In this document: positions 1 through 11,328 of the stretch, in pieces
How the letters are laid out: every line of letters begins with the position of its first letter
Position numbering within the stretch: position 1 is the stretch's first letter
Origin: an uncultured delta proteobacterium
GTDB lineage: Bacteria; Myxococcota_A; Polyangia; Haliangiales; Haliangiaceae
Length of the DNA: 54,928 bases
Assembly: GCA_900696455.1 (NCBI GenBank)
Contig: CAADGB010000044.1
Coordinates: 1-54,928 of the forward strand
Direction: 5' to 3'
Translations under genes and position numbers: made by a program
The notes under the pieces: model-generated
The model's database searches: none
What the model was told of the DNA's origin: nothing
The model's input: the letters and a program-made list of their open reading frames with translations, nothing else

Positions 1-19
1 AGGCGATCACGTCGATCAC
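1..19 (-). CDS. 5' end of the gene downstream of fliO (partial)
   Basis: Only six codons are inside the window, reading M-I-D-V-I-A from a GTG start. The GTG overlaps the TGA stop of the FliO-like gene in a GTGA arrangement, so the two are probably translationally coupled. In most flagellar clusters the gene after fliO is fliP, but six codons cannot confirm that. Confidence 0.4.
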
Positions 20-119
20 GCACGGTCGCCTCCTGCGACCGGCCCGCCCCCAGGAGCCCACGGGATGGCCCGCCTACCTCCCGCCGCGCCCTCAGCGACC
101 GCCCCGCTCCGCGCCGCCC
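1..119. repeat. Direct repeat copy A at the fliO 3' end
   Basis: Positions 1-47 are identical to 676-722, and the next ~72 bases match with about a dozen mismatches, giving roughly 89% identity by eye. This copy covers the end of the FliO-like gene and the start of the next gene. It may extend left past the window edge. Confidence 0.85.
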
Positions 120-552
120 GCGCGGCCCGCCGGCCGCGCACCTGTCGCGCCGCCAGGCTCAGCAGGTCACCGAACGAGCGCGCCCGCCCGCCGGTCGCCG
201 CCGCCCCGCCCTCCTCGGCCGCCCCGGCCAGCGCCCCGGGCTCGACCGCCAGCTCGGTCAGGAGCGTGACCCCGCCCTCGCTCGAGCCCACGAGCAGCCG
301 CCGCCCCCCGGCCTCGACGACGTAGAGCGCCCGCCTCGGCTCGAGCGGCACCCGGCCGACCACGGTCACGCCGGTGCCGACCCGCCGGCCCTCGAGCCAG
401 CGCGCCACCAGGCGCAGCCCCAGCCAGGCGGCGCCGCCGACCAGCGCCAGCACCAGCAGCGACGTGAGCAGCAGCTCGCCGTACCCGCCGCCCTGGGCCA
501 CCTGGACCGCCGGCGTCGCCGGCGCGGGCGTCACGACCTCCGGACCAAACAT
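16..552 (-). CDS. fliO: FliO-like flagellar biosynthesis protein
   Basis: The 178-residue protein starts at the ATG at 552 (M-F-G-P-E). It has a short periplasmic-type N-terminus rich in Pro and Ala, one membrane segment at about residues 24-44 (LLLTSLLVLALVGGAAWLGL), then a compact basic domain with VPLEPRRALYVVEAGGRRLL, the pattern of FliO/MopB proteins that help assemble the flagellar export gate. The Ala/Gly/Arg-rich C-terminus is low complexity. Its stop overlaps the next gene's GTG, as expected in a fliO-fliP type operon. The upstream part of a longer open frame to 645 has no conserved sequence and was excluded. Family assignment rests on the membrane segment plus the LxPRRxLYVVE-like motif. 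A homologous type III secretion protein is an alternative. Confidence 0.6.
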   Translation of the reverse strand: MFGPEVVTPAPATPAVQVAQGGGYGELLLTSLLVLALVGGAAWLGLRLVARWLEGRRVGTGVTVVGRVPLEPRRALYVVEAGGRRLLVGSSEGGVTLLTELAVEPGALAGAAEEGGAAATGGRARSFGDLLSLAARQVRGRRAARAARSGAVAEGAAGGRRAIPWAPGGGPVAGGDRA

Positions 553-1113
553 GGCCCGTGGGTAGCACCCGCGTCTGACGTCCCGGGCGCCGCCCCTCGA
601 TGTACGCGGGAGGACCGCCCAACCGGAAAACACGACCATCAGCACGCAACCGCTGGCCGCCCCTCACGATACCCCAGGCGATCACGTCGATCACGCACGG
701 TCGCCTCCTGCGACCGGCCCGCATCAAGAAGCCCAGGGGATGGACCGCCTACCTCCAGCGACGCCCTCAGCGACCTCCCCGCTCCTCGCCGACATCGAGG
801 TGCGCAGCGCCTCGCCGTCACCACCTCCACCGAAACTGTCGCCGCACCGGCGCGTTCCCTGCGCAAGGAAATCGTCAGCCCCACGCAACCAGTGCGCGTC
901 CGCCTCGATACCACGCGTTGAGCGACGTCGACCACGTCCGGTCGCGGACCGCGACCGGCCCCTCCCCGGGAGCAACCCATGTGCCGATGGACTCGAGACC
1001 AGTGCAGACTGCTTGAACGAACCCACGGAGCCCACCGCAGAGGGCGGACTCGGCGCATGCTTACCCCATCGCCAGCAATGACATCCGCAGTGCTGTCCGC
1101 AAAGGAGTCAGAC
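553..1113. other. 561-bp spacer holding a fliO-tail fragment
   Basis: This stretch lies between the divergent FliO-like gene and a lipoprotein gene. Its only recognisable content is repeat copy B (676-794). The short open frames across it do not resemble known proteins. No convincing promoter was found for either flanking gene. A good Shine-Dalgarno sequence (aaaggag, 1101-1107) precedes the lipoprotein start. Confidence 0.6.
676..794 (-). pseudogene. Degenerate second copy of the fliO 3' end
   Basis: This is copy B of the repeat at 1-119. Read on the minus strand it encodes ARSGEVAEGVAGGRRSIPWAS then a stop, against ARSGAVAEGAAGGRRAIPWAP in the FliO-like gene. The reading frame upstream of the fragment is not FliO-like, so this is a partial duplication and not a second gene. 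The two copies are in direct orientation and bracket the FliO-like gene. Confidence 0.7.
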
Positions 1114-2445
1114 ATGCGCCTCCGCTTTCTCCTGCACAGTCTCCTCCTCGCTTGCGCGCTGCTGGGCGCGTGCAAGTTCCCCGAACTACCTCCGCTCGAT
1201 GAGACCGATGCGACCACGGACGGACCTGGCTCCGGCGATGCCGGTCCAGATGCCACGCTCGCGTGCGCGCCCGACTCGATCACATGCGATGCCGCTCAAG
1301 CGCTCTACACGGAGTGCTCGAGTTCGGGGATCGTGAGCTTCCAGATGCGATGCCCGCTGGGCTGTGCCACGGGCGCCGCCAAGTGCCTCGACATCGATCC
1401 GAGCAACGGGCTGGCGATGTACCTCGACATGGCTGCCGAGGCACCCGATCTCGTGATGAGCGGCCAGATCGTCATCAACACCTCGGACGGGTCCATCCTG
1501 GTTGGAGCTATCGCCGCCCAGGTTCCCACCTTCCTCACCACAGACGGCATCCGCGTCTTCGTCGTCCGGTCCCTCACGCTGGATGGCGTCGCGACAGTCG
1601 AACGTCGCTACACGGCGGCCAAGCTCGCGTTCGTATCCGACCGTGACGTCCTGATCCGTGGCCGGTTGGACATCTCCGCGGACGGCACGCAGGGTGGGGC
1701 TGGTGGCAACTGGGGAGGGGACCAGAGCTCCAAGGGGGCTTGCGCAGGCCACTGGCCCGCCCAGTCCGGACCAGGCGCCGGCGGCGCAGGAGGTGGCGAC
1801 CCCGGGGCGCCAGGCGGGCCCACCAGCGCACACCAAGGTGCAGCAGGAGGGAGCACCAACGTCGCGTCCGAACCGCTTCTTGGGGGCTGCGAAGGCGGCA
1901 GCGTGCTGGACGGCGGAAACTCGGTTGGAGGTGGAGGGGGTGGTGGATTGCAGATCACGAGCCGGACGCAGATCCTGCTACTCGACTCCGGGATCATCGA
2001 CGCGAGCGGAGGCGGCGCTCAACACGGTGCCAGCGGTGGCGTGAGGATCGCCGGCGCTGGTGGGGGCGCTGGAGGCAATGTGATCCTGGAGGCACCACAG
2101 GTCGTCCTCGATGGCCCCTCCGTGGTCGTCTCGACCAAGGGAGGCGGAGGCGCTGGCGCGTCATCCACCGTCACCAGCAGCGGTACAGACGGCGGCTATG
2201 ACGCCCCGCGTGCCGCAGGCGGGACCAGCTCGATCCAGTCCCACGGCGGGGCCGGGGGGAACGGGACACAGCCTCCGGGGGCCGGCCTGAACGGCGGCTG
2301 CTCAGACTGCCAGGGCGGCGGCGGCGGTGGCGCAGCGGGCATGACCGTCTTCCGGAACCTTGCCGGCGCGATCGCCCCTCAGAACGGCGCGGCCGTCCGG
2401 TCGAAGACGACAACCACTCCGATCCGGACGCGACAGGTACCCTAG
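1114..2445 (+). CDS. Glycine-rich lipoprotein, unknown function
   Basis: The 443-residue protein starts at the ATG at 1114, preceded by aaaggag at good spacing. The start also places a lipoprotein signal at the N-terminus: MRLRFLLHSLL followed by lipobox LLGAC with Cys20. A short Asp/Thr/Gly-rich linker follows. Residues ~50-85 hold several cysteines (C-x5-C, CPLGC, KC) that may pair. The rest is a Gly/Ala/Ser-rich region with repeated GGAGG-type runs between short beta-like segments such as VLIRGRLDISADGT. Proteins of this style are common in myxobacterial genomes and are often mislabelled PE-PGRS because of glycine content. It probably sits on the outer membrane surface; the function is not known. 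It converges on the next gene with a 9-bp gap. Confidence 0.75.
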   Translation: MRLRFLLHSLLLACALLGACKFPELPPLDETDATTDGPGSGDAGPDATLACAPDSITCDAAQALYTECSSSGIVSFQMRCPLGCATGAAKCLDIDPSNGLAMYLDMAAEAPDLVMSGQIVINTSDGSILVGAIAAQVPTFLTTDGIRVFVVRSLTLDGVATVERRYTAAKLAFVSDRDVLIRGRLDISADGTQGGAGGNWGGDQSSKGACAGHWPAQSGPGAGGAGGGDPGAPGGPTSAHQGAAGGSTNVASEPLLGGCEGGSVLDGGNSVGGGGGGGLQITSRTQILLLDSGIIDASGGGAQHGASGGVRIAGAGGGAGGNVILEAPQVVLDGPSVVVSTKGGGGAGASSTVTSSGTDGGYDAPRAAGGTSSIQSHGGAGGNGTQPPGAGLNGGCSDCQGGGGGGAAGMTVFRNLAGAIAPQNGAAVRSKTTTTPIRTRQVP

Positions 2446-2460
2446 CGAGCGCGCCTAGGG
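2440..2460. terminator. Palindrome joining two convergent stop codons
   Basis: The sequence ccctag, a 9-base loop and ctaggg form an inverted repeat. The left arm contains the TAG stop of the plus-strand lipoprotein gene and the right arm the TAG stop of the minus-strand lipoprotein gene. A 6-bp stem is short and there is no T-run, so terminator function is inferred from position. Confidence 0.45.
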
Positions 2461-3978
2461 GCAGCCGCCGGTCGGCACGATGTCCGCGGGCTCTCGCGGA
2501 ACCAGGATGCGGTGATCATCGAAGTGGTTCCAGTGCATGATCCCGGTGATGCACGAGATGCTGGCCCCCATCGGGAAGTCAGTCGCGACGGTGTACGGAT
2601 AGGCGAAGTCGTCCACGATGATCGTCTCGCCGCCAACCGACAGAGACACCTTGTTGTTTCCGAGCGCGTTGTTCGCGACGGTCGCGTTGGCAAGGCGCAC
2701 AAGTACGCCCTCGTACGGTTCCCCCGTGGTGACGTCGGCGAGTGCTGCCGCCCCGATCCCGGTGACGGGAGTCGGAGGGGTCCCGCCACCCACCACCGCC
2801 GTGATCGTCGCCTGCTGGATCTGGGTCAACTGTGAGTCGAACTCGGCAACCGTGCCTCGGACGTTCACCAGCGAACCGATCGTCCAGGCGGGATCGGGGG
2901 CCGAGCTACCGGTGAACACGTAGATGCCGGCGTACGGGGCGGCCACCGCGGCGTCGGCCACCCAGATGCCCTGTGACGTCGACGAGAACGTGTCGCGGCC
3001 CGTCACGACGACGTCCGAGAGCGTCACCATCCCGGTCGTCAGTCCCATCTGGATCATCGCGATCGTGGTGTTCGTGGTGCAGGTCGGCTCGGTCAGGCAG
3101 CCGCGGTCGGCGCAGTCGGTGAAGCCGTTGGCGTCGTTGTCGATGCCGTCGGTGCAGGTGCCGGGGGCCTCGGCGGCGGGGCAGTCGGTGCCGCCCATGA
3201 CGATGTCGGCGGTGGCCCGCGGCAGGACCTTGTAGTTGAAGAAGTAGTCGCCGATGCCGGTGATCGAGGCCAGGCAGTCGCCGCCGGTGAGCCACGGCGG
3301 CGGCGTGGTCGAGTACGGGATCTCGGCCAGGCTGGAGTCGACCTCGAGCACGCCGGTGATGCGGAAGGCGACGAACTCGGGATCGGGGTTCGACGAGCTG
3401 ACCGGCCGGATCTCGGAGGTCACCGAGACGTTCTCGACCCGGACCAGCACGCCCTCCCACCTCTCGTACTCGGCCTCGCGCGCCGCGGTCTCCATGCGGC
3501 CGATCGCCAGCGCGTCCAGCACCTGGGGCGCCGGCACCGGGGCGGTGCCGACCTTGACCACCGACATCTCGCCGCCGGCCACCGGGACCAGCTCGGTCAC
3601 CGTCGCGTCGTCCTCGGCGAGCGAGAACTCGTCCTTCTCGGCGCCGGTGATGTCGACGAGGTCGCCGACCGCCAGCGTCGCCACCTGCTCGAGCGGCGCG
3701 CCGAAGACCAGGACGCCCGAGTAGGCCCCGCCCTCGAGCTCGGCGACGAAGAAGTTGCCCTTGCGCGGGCCGTAGTTGTCGATGGCGGTGACCACCACGC
3801 CGCGCAGGGTCACCGGCGTCCCCGCCGGCATGGCGTCGTCCTGGACGTCGTAGATGCGGGTCTGGGTGCTGGCGTCGACCCCGCCGTCGGCGTCATCGCC
3901 GCCGTTCTTGTCGCGGCAGGCGGCGGCGAGGGGGACGACGAGGGCGAGGGCGACGACGAGCGGCGGACGTACGGTCAT
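2455..3978 (-). CDS. Lipoprotein with two OB-fold-like repeats
   Basis: The 507-residue protein starts at the ATG at 3978 with ggaagag upstream. MTVRPPLVVALALVVP leads to lipobox LAAAC with Cys21. Two related halves follow, each built of beta-rich sequence resembling OB-fold lipoprotein domains (YhcR/DUF5689-like): VTLRGVVVTAIDNYG...VGDLVDITG in the first and VTLSDVVVTGRDTF...IGSLVNVRGTV in the second. Between them, near residues 271-300, is GIDNDANGFTDCAD with flanking cysteines. This Asp/Asn-rich, calcium-binding-like DNDxNGxxDC element is typical of myxobacterial surface proteins. It is probably anchored in the outer membrane. The ligand is unknown; nucleic-acid binding is possible for OB folds but nothing here shows it. 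Confidence 0.65.
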   Translation of the reverse strand: MTVRPPLVVALALVVPLAAACRDKNGGDDADGGVDASTQTRIYDVQDDAMPAGTPVTLRGVVVTAIDNYGPRKGNFFVAELEGGAYSGVLVFGAPLEQVATLAVGDLVDITGAEKDEFSLAEDDATVTELVPVAGGEMSVVKVGTAPVPAPQVLDALAIGRMETAAREAEYERWEGVLVRVENVSVTSEIRPVSSSNPDPEFVAFRITGVLEVDSSLAEIPYSTTPPPWLTGGDCLASITGIGDYFFNYKVLPRATADIVMGGTDCPAAEAPGTCTDGIDNDANGFTDCADRGCLTEPTCTTNTTIAMIQMGLTTGMVTLSDVVVTGRDTFSSTSQGIWVADAAVAAPYAGIYVFTGSSAPDPAWTIGSLVNVRGTVAEFDSQLTQIQQATITAVVGGGTPPTPVTGIGAAALADVTTGEPYEGVLVRLANATVANNALGNNKVSLSVGGETIIVDDFAYPYTVATDFPMGASISCITGIMHWNHFDDHRILVPREPADIVPTGGCP

Positions 3979-4026
3979 GGGTGCTCTTCCGGCTGGCAGG
4001 AACGGGGCGTTCGGGCGGTCATACAC

Positions 4027-4057
4027 CAAAACAAAACGCCCGCCGTGAAGCGGGCGT
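4027..4057 (-). terminator. Intrinsic terminator after rplQ
   Basis: On the minus strand an 8-bp perfect stem (ACGCCCGC / GCGGGCGT, plus positions 4050-4057 and 4036-4043) with a 6-base loop is followed by TTTTGTTTTGG. This is a standard Rho-independent terminator and marks the end of the long ribosomal transcript. Confidence 0.85.
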
Positions 4058-4144
4058 CACACTCGCGGTGACAGGAGCGCGGCGGGCTGGCCTCGATCCG
4101 GTCGCGGCGATCTCCGGCGCGCGCGGGCGCGCCAGGCGGTGCGC

Positions 4145-4564
4145 TCAGGCCTGCGCCGGCTCGAGGCCGACCAGCTCGACGTACGCCATCGAGGCGGCGT
4201 CGCCGGCGCGGAAGCGGGTCTTGAGCACGCGGGTGTAGCCACCCTTGCGCGCCTTCATCGCCGGCCCGATCTCGCCGAACAGGCGGTCCATGGCCACGCC
4301 GGTCTTCAGCACCTTGCGCGCCATGCGCTTGGCGTGGACGACCTTGCTGCGCTCGGCGGCGCTGAGCTTGTCCTTCTTGACCAGGTCCGCGACCTCGACG
4401 CCCCAGCGGATGGCGGCGTCGGCGAACTTGCGCAGCTCCTTGGCCTTGGCCTCGGTGGTCTCGATCCGGCCGTGGGTGAACAGCGCGGTCACCAGGTTCG
4501 CGTAGAGCGCGTCGCGGTGGGCCGCGGTGCGCGAGAGCTTCCGTCCAGAGTTGCCGTGACGCAT
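4145..4564 (-). CDS. rplQ: 50S ribosomal protein L17
   Basis: The 139-residue protein begins [12 protein letters not shown] and contains [19 protein letters not shown], the conserved N-terminal half of L17, a 23S-binding protein near the exit tunnel. L17 proteins vary at the C-terminus; this one ends after [13 protein letters not shown] with no long tail. It is the last gene of the alpha operon, 4 bp after rpoA, and precedes an intrinsic terminator. Confidence 0.97.
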   Translation of the reverse strand: MRHGNSGRKLSRTAAHRDALYANLVTALFTHGRIETTEAKAKELRKFADAAIRWGVEVADLVKKDKLSAAERSKVVHAKRMARKVLKTGVAMDRLFGEIGPAMKARKGGYTRVLKTRFRAGDAASMAYVELVGLEPAQA

Positions 4565-4568
4565 GGGA

Positions 4569-5582
<1,014 letters not shown>

Positions 5583-5671
5583 CGTCGCTCCTCGGGTCGC
5601 GTATCAGGTCCGGCAGGTCCGGAACGGGGTGCGGGGGAGGCCGGCGGCCTCCCCCGACGGGAAAGTGGAGA

Positions 5672-6301
<630 letters not shown>

Positions 6302-6342
6302 CGCGGTATCCTCGTTCCTTCGAGCTTCTGACGAGCTGAGCT

Positions 6343-6732
6343 TCAGACGCGGCGGCGCTTGCGGGGCCGGCAGCCGTTGTGGGGGACAGGGGTGACGTCG
6401 CGGATGAGGTTGATCTTGAACCCGGCCGCGTTGAGGGCGCGCAGCGCCGACTCGCGACCCGAGCCCGGACCCTTGACGTACACGGTGACGTTGCGGACGC
6501 CGTGCTCCATCGCCTTCTTGGCGGCGTCCTCGGCGGCGAGCTGCGCGGCGAACGGCGTCGACTTGCGCGAGCCCTTGAAGCCGCAGGTCCCCGACGACGA
6601 CCAGGCGACCACGTTGCCCGAGACGTCGGTGATGGAGACGATCGTGTTGTTGAAGGTCGCGGCGATGTGCGCGACGCCGGTCTGGATGTTCTTCCGGACC
6701 TTCTTCTTCTGCTTGCCCTTGACGGTCGACAT
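6343..6732 (-). CDS. rpsK: 30S ribosomal protein S11
   Basis: The 129-residue protein has a basic N-terminus ([11 protein letters not shown]), the core [18 protein letters not shown] and the C-terminal CRPRKRRRV tail typical of S11, which lines the mRNA exit channel on the platform. Length is standard. It lies between rpsM and rpsD in the alpha operon. Confidence 0.98.
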   Translation of the reverse strand: MSTVKGKQKKKVRKNIQTGVAHIAATFNNTIVSITDVSGNVVAWSSSGTCGFKGSRKSTPFAAQLAAEDAAKKAMEHGVRNVTVYVKGPGSGRESALRALNAAGFKINLIRDVTPVPHNGCRPRKRRRV

Positions 6733-6756
6733 GTTCGGTCCTCGCCTAGTTCCTGA

Positions 6757-7140
6757 TCACTTCTTGGTCGCGCCGCCCTGCTTCTTCACCGCCATCCGGC
6801 GAGGACCCTTGCGGGTGCGGGCATTGGTGTGGGTGCGCTGGCCACGGACCGGCAGGTTGCGCTTGTGGCGCGAGCCGCGGTAGCAGCCGAGATCGATGAG
6901 GCGCTTGATGCTGAGCTGGACGTCGCGGCGCAGATCACCCTCGACGCGGAAGTCGGCGTCGATGGCGTCGCGCAGCTTGCGGACGTCGTTCTCGTCGAGA
7001 TCGTCGGTGCGCTTGTCCGGCGAGATGCCGGCGTGGCTGAGCACGACGTTGGCCGCGTGGCGGCCGAGACCGTAGATGTACGTGAGTGCGATCTCGATCC
7101 GCTTGTTGCGGGGGAGGTCGACGCCTGCGATGCGAGCCAT
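6757..7140 (-). CDS. rpsM: 30S ribosomal protein S13
   Basis: The 127-residue protein begins [26 protein letters not shown] and carries the basic tail [20 protein letters not shown] that contacts P-site tRNA and forms bridges to the 50S subunit. The C-terminus is extended slightly with [12 protein letters not shown]. It follows rpmJ with a 48-bp gap. Confidence 0.98.
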   Translation of the reverse strand: MARIAGVDLPRNKRIEIALTYIYGLGRHAANVVLSHAGISPDKRTDDLDENDVRKLRDAIDADFRVEGDLRRDVQLSIKRLIDLGCYRGSRHKRNLPVRGQRTHTNARTRKGPRRMAVKKQGGATKK

Positions 7141-7188
7141 GTGTCGTTGTCTCCTGAGGTGATCTCGGTCAGGCCAGGGTGCCGGGCG

Positions 7189-7302
7189 CTAGCCCTGGCG
7201 CTGCTTGTGCCGCGGGTTGGTGCACAGCACGCGCACGACGCCCTTGCGCTTGATGACCTTGCACTTGGGGCAGATGGGCTTGACCGACGCTCGAACTTTC
7301 AT
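7189..7302 (-). CDS. rpmJ: 50S ribosomal protein L36
   Basis: The 37-residue protein, [11 protein letters not shown]..., has Cys11, Cys14, Cys27 and His32, the zinc ligands of the C+ form of L36. A longer in-frame extension upstream to 7461 overlaps map and is not conserved, so the ATG at 7302 was chosen. It sits between map and rpsM. No infA is present next to it, although infA is often there. Confidence 0.97.
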   Translation of the reverse strand: MKVRASVKPICPKCKVIKRKGVVRVLCTNPRHKQRQG

Positions 7303-7334
7303 GACGCTCTCTCTGGATCCGTGGGGGTCGTGGC

Positions 7335-8123
7335 TCAGTCGTGTCCTGGGACGCCGGGGCTCGAAGACGGTCGGGTCAGCACCCAGGGACCGTCGTCCAG
7401 GACCGCGATGGTGTGCTCGAAGTGGGCTGAAAGGCTGCGGTCCTTGGTCACCGCCGTCCACCCGTCATCGAGAACCTCGACCTCGGGGGAGCCGGCGTTT
7501 ACCATGGGTTCCACGGCGATGACAAGGCCTCGTTTGATGCGTTTTCCCCGTCCGGGAGTGCCGTAGTTGTGGACGGGTGGGTCCTCGTGCATCCGCTTGC
7601 CGATCCCGTGCCCCACGAACACCCTAACCACTGAATATCCCTCGCCTTCCGCGCAGGACTGGACGGCGGAGCCGATATCCTCGAGGCGGTTGTCGACCCG
7701 GCACTGGGCGATCGCCAGGTCCAGCGCCCGGCGGGTGGCGTCGACCAGGCGCCGGCCCTCGGCGGTCCCCTGCCCCGCGATCACGGTCCGGGCCGAGTCC
7801 GCGCACATGCCGTGCTTGAACGAGCCGAAGTCGACCGAGACCAGGTCGCCCTCGGCGATGACCTTGTCGCGGCGCGGGATGCCGTGGACGATCTCCTCGT
7901 TGACCGAGATGCAGGTCACCGCCGGGTACGGCGGCTGGGCGTAACCGAGGAACGCGCTGGTCACGCCCTCCCGCTTGATCGCGGCGCGGGCGATGCGATC
8001 GAGCTCCCATGTCGAGATCCCGGGGACCACCGCCTGGCAGACCTCGTCGAGGATCGCGGCCACCACCAGCGCGGACTCGCGCATGAGGCGGATCTCGTCG
8101 AGGCTCTTGTAGACGATCTTCAC
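7335..8123 (-). CDS. map: Methionine aminopeptidase type I
   Basis: The 262-residue enzyme removes the initiator methionine from new proteins. All five metal ligands are visible: Asp98 and Asp109 with the normal 11-residue spacing, His172 (VFVGHGIG), Glu205 (AVEPM) and Glu236 (HFEHTI); the substrate-side His80 (EEIVHGIP) is also present. There is no N-terminal SEC-C or zinc-finger extension. It follows secY by 28 bp and precedes rpmJ; adk, often between secY and map, is missing here. Confidence 0.97.
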   Translation of the reverse strand: MKIVYKSLDEIRLMRESALVVAAILDEVCQAVVPGISTWELDRIARAAIKREGVTSAFLGYAQPPYPAVTCISVNEEIVHGIPRRDKVIAEGDLVSVDFGSFKHGMCADSARTVIAGQGTAEGRRLVDATRRALDLAIAQCRVDNRLEDIGSAVQSCAEGEGYSVVRVFVGHGIGKRMHEDPPVHNYGTPGRGKRIKRGLVIAVEPMVNAGSPEVEVLDDGWTAVTKDRSLSAHFEHTIAVLDDGPWVLTRPSSSPGVPGHD

Positions 8124-8151
8124 GCCCAGGCTCGGCGGAGGCTCGGGGCGC

Positions 8152-9498
8152 TCAGCGCGCCGGCGCCGGGCGTCCGGCGGCGCGACCGCGGATCCGCGGC
8201 CCCTTGGGCCCGGTGAAGCCCTCGTAGTTGCGCGTGATGAGGTGCGACTCGATCTGCTGCACGGTGTCGAGGGCGACGCCGACCACGATCAGCAACCCGG
8301 TGCCGCCGAAGTAGAACGGCACCTCCATGTACATGATGAGCAGCGCCGGGATCATGCACACCACCGACAGGTAGATGGCGCCGGCGAACGTGATCCGGGT
8401 GAGCACCCGCTCGATGTACTGCGCCGTGTTCTTGCCCGGCCGGATGCCGGGGATGAAGCCGCCGCCCTTCTTGAGGTTGTCGGCTACCTGCACCGGGTTG
8501 AAGACCACCGAGGTGTAGAAGAAGGCGAAGAACACCACCATCACGGTGAAGATGACGTTGTAGCGCCAGTCCATCGGGTTGCCGAAGATGGCGCCGGCGT
8601 CCTGCAGGAACTGCGAGCCCGACATGTTGGCGATCTGCGTCGGGAACATGAGGATCGACGACGCGAAGATCGGCGGGATGACGCCGGAGACGTTGATCTT
8701 GAGCGGCAGGTGCGACTGCGCCCCCTGGTACATCTTGCGGCCGACCTGGCGCTTGGCGTACTGGACCGGGATCTTGCGGTGGGCGCGCTCGAAGTAGCAG
8801 ATGGCGGCGATCGTGCCGATGACGAGGAGGAGGAGCAGCAGGGTGCCGAAGTTGCCGCTGCCCCCCTCGGTGGACGAGCCGGCGCCGCTCACGTACTGGG
8901 CCAGCGCGTCGGGCATCGCGGCGACGATGCCGGCGAAGATGATGAGCGAGGTCCCGTTGCCGATGCCGCGCTCGGTGATCTGCTCGCCCAGCCACATGAT
9001 GAACGCGGTGCCGGTGGTGAGCGACAGCACGGTCACGAAGCGGAAGGTCCAGCCCGGATCGACCACGACCTCCGAGCCCTGGCTCGACAGGCTCTCCAGG
9101 TACTGGGAGATGAAGAAGCCCTGCACGATGGCGAGACCGATCGTGCCGTAGCGCGTGATCTGGTTGACCTTGCGTCGCCCCTGCTCGCCCTCCTTGTTGA
9201 GCTGGTCGAGCTTGGGGACGACGACGGTGAGGAGCTGGACCACGATCGACGCCGAGATGTAGGGCATGATGCCCAGGGCGAAGATCGAGAGCTGCTCGAG
9301 GGCGCCGCCCGAGAACATGTTGAACATGCCCAGGAACGAGCCCGTGCTCTTGGAGATGACGTTCTCCATCTCCACCCGGTTGACGCCGGGGACGGTGATG
9401 AAGACGCCCACCCGGTAGACCGCGAGCATCGCGAGCGTGAACAGGATCCGCTTGCGGAGCTCCGGGATCTTGCCGATGTTCTGGATGCTGTTGGCCAC
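8152..9498 (-). CDS. secY: Protein translocase subunit SecY
   Basis: The 448-residue protein has the ten hydrophobic segments of the SecYEG channel. Conserved segments are visible, including [17 protein letters not shown], the plug and lateral-gate region, and [27 protein letters not shown] in the cytosolic loop region that meets the ribosome and SecA. Compared with E. coli it has a Gly/Ser-rich stretch between membrane segments ([13 protein letters not shown]). It is the penultimate gene of the spc operon, between rplO and map. Confidence 0.97.
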   Translation of the reverse strand: MANSIQNIGKIPELRKRILFTLAMLAVYRVGVFITVPGVNRVEMENVISKSTGSFLGMFNMFSGGALEQLSIFALGIMPYISASIVVQLLTVVVPKLDQLNKEGEQGRRKVNQITRYGTIGLAIVQGFFISQYLESLSSQGSEVVVDPGWTFRFVTVLSLTTGTAFIMWLGEQITERGIGNGTSLIIFAGIVAAMPDALAQYVSGAGSSTEGGSGNFGTLLLLLLVIGTIAAICYFERAHRKIPVQYAKRQVGRKMYQGAQSHLPLKINVSGVIPPIFASSILMFPTQIANMSGSQFLQDAGAIFGNPMDWRYNVIFTVMVVFFAFFYTSVVFNPVQVADNLKKGGGFIPGIRPGKNTAQYIERVLTRITFAGAIYLSVVCMIPALLIMYMEVPFYFGGTGLLIVVGVALDTVQQIESHLITRNYEGFTGPKGPRIRGRAAGRPAPAR

Positions 9499-9619
9499 GG
9501 GGTCTTCTTGCGGCTTCGGGGCGGCTCGGCTCGGGGGCGCCCGGGGGGTCCCGGGCGGTGCGTAGCGATGCGTATCGGGCGGCGGCGCGGTCGGCCGGAG
9601 GCCGGCGCGCCCGGGAGGC

Positions 9620-10102
9620 TTACTCCGCGGCGGCGGCGGTGTCCACCGCGCCGATGATCTCGACCTGACCGCCGGCCTTCTCGATCTTCTCGCGGGCCGC
9701 GGCCGAGAAGCGGTGGGCCTTGACGACGAGCCTCTTGGTGAGCTCGCCCTCGGCCAGGATCTTCAGGCACTCGACGCGCTTGGGCACCAGGCCGCGGGCG
9801 CGCAGGGCCTCGACGTCGACGGTGGCGCCGGCGTCGAAGACCTCCTCGAGGGTCTTCAGGTTGATGGGGTGGGCCTGGACCCGGAACGGGTTCTTGAAGC
9901 CGCGCTTGCCGATGCGCATCTTCATGGGCATCTGGCCGCCCTCGAAGCCGATGCGAGCGCCGTGGTGCCCCGCCCGCGCCTTCTGGCCCTTGACGCCCTT
10001 GCCCGAGGTCTTGCCGGTGCCCGAGCCGCGGCCGCGGCCGAGGCGCTTCTTGGTCTTGGTGGCGCCCTTGTTGGGGGCGAGGGTGTGGAGCGTGGTGCCC
10101 AT
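9620..10102 (-). CDS. rplO: 50S ribosomal protein L15
   Basis: The 160-residue protein starts at the ATG at 10102 with aggaa upstream: [13 protein letters not shown] then the glycine-rich basic [26 protein letters not shown] that penetrates 23S r[22 protein letters not shown] and a C-terminal globular half follow. An upstream in-frame extension to 10156 is not conserved and was rejected. It precedes secY with 121 bp between. Confidence 0.97.
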   Translation of the reverse strand: MGTTLHTLAPNKGATKTKKRLGRGRGSGTGKTSGKGVKGQKARAGHHGARIGFEGGQMPMKMRIGKRGFKNPFRVQAHPINLKTLEEVFDAGATVDVEALRARGLVPKRVECLKILAEGELTKRLVVKAHRFSAAAREKIEKAGGQVEIIGAVDTAAAAE

Positions 10103-10235
10103 GGCGGCGTTCCTGCGGGGTGGGTAAGTACTGGATCGAGAACCGGGCGAAGACAACTGGCCGAACGGCGGGGGCCCGGGCGGCGGGGCCGGGCGCGGGC
10201 CGGGCGGGACGCCCGACGCCGCCCCGCGGACGGTG

Positions 10236-10421
10236 CTACTCGACGGGCACCACCGTGACCAGGTGGCTGACCTTGCGGATCATCCCGCGGATCGAGACGG
10301 TGTCGGCCAGGACGACCGAGTCGTGCGGGTGCTTGAGGCCGAGCCCCTGGAGGGGCCGGCGCTGGGTCTCGGGGCGGCCGATGCCGCTCCGCACCTGGGT
10401 GACCTTGAGCTTGATCGCCAT
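10236..10421 (-). CDS. rpmD: 50S ribosomal protein L30
   Basis: The 61-residue protein contains [33 protein letters not shown], the typical L30 fold core with conserved Gly-Leu-Gly-Leu. It starts 2 bp after rpsE, implying translational coupling. A 133-bp GC-rich spacer with no gene separates it from rplO. Confidence 0.96.
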   Translation of the reverse strand: MAIKLKVTQVRSGIGRPETQRRPLQGLGLKHPHDSVVLADTVSIRGMIRKVSHLVTVVPVE

Positions 10422-10423
10422 GG

Positions 10424-10924
<501 letters not shown>

Positions 10925-10938
10925 GGATGCTCTCGTTC

Positions 10939-11319
10939 TCAGAAGGCCAGGCCGGCCTCGCGGGCGCCGTCGGCGACCTCGGCGACGCGACCGTGGTAGA
11001 GGAACCCGTTGCGGTCGAAGACGACCGACGACACCTGCTGGGCGAGCAGCTTGGCGCCGAGGGCCTTGCCGACGACCCGCGCCCGCTCCTTCTTGGTCTT
11101 GCCCTCGAGCTCGGCCTTGAGGGCCTGCTCGAGGTCGCTCGCCGCCGCCAGCACCTTGCCGCTGGTGTCGTCGACGGCCTGGGCGTAGATGTGCTTGGAC
11201 GAGCGGAAGACGCTGAGGCGCGGCCGCTCGGCCGTGCCGCTGACGCGCTTGCGGATCGTGACCTTGCGGCGGAGGCGGGTGCGCTCGCGCTCGCTGCGGA
11301 CCTTGACGTGACCAGCCAT
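10939..11319 (-). CDS. rplR: 50S ribosomal protein L18
   Basis: The 126-residue protein has a basic N-terminus ([22 protein letters not shown]) and the 5S rRNA-binding core [20 protein letters not shown], ending [26 protein letters not shown]. Together with L5 it anchors 5S rRNA in the central protuberance. Length is close to normal. Confidence 0.97.
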   Translation of the reverse strand: MAGHVKVRSERERTRLRRKVTIRKRVSGTAERPRLSVFRSSKHIYAQAVDDTSGKVLAAASDLEQALKAELEGKTKKERARVVGKALGAKLLAQQVSSVVFDRNGFLYHGRVAEVADGAREAGLAF

Positions 11320-11328
11320 GGCGGACTC

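Noticed and set aside
979-1113. Upstream in-frame extension of the glycine-rich lipoprotein
   Set aside because: It would bury the signal peptide and the aaaggag site; the ATG at 1114 is clearly better.
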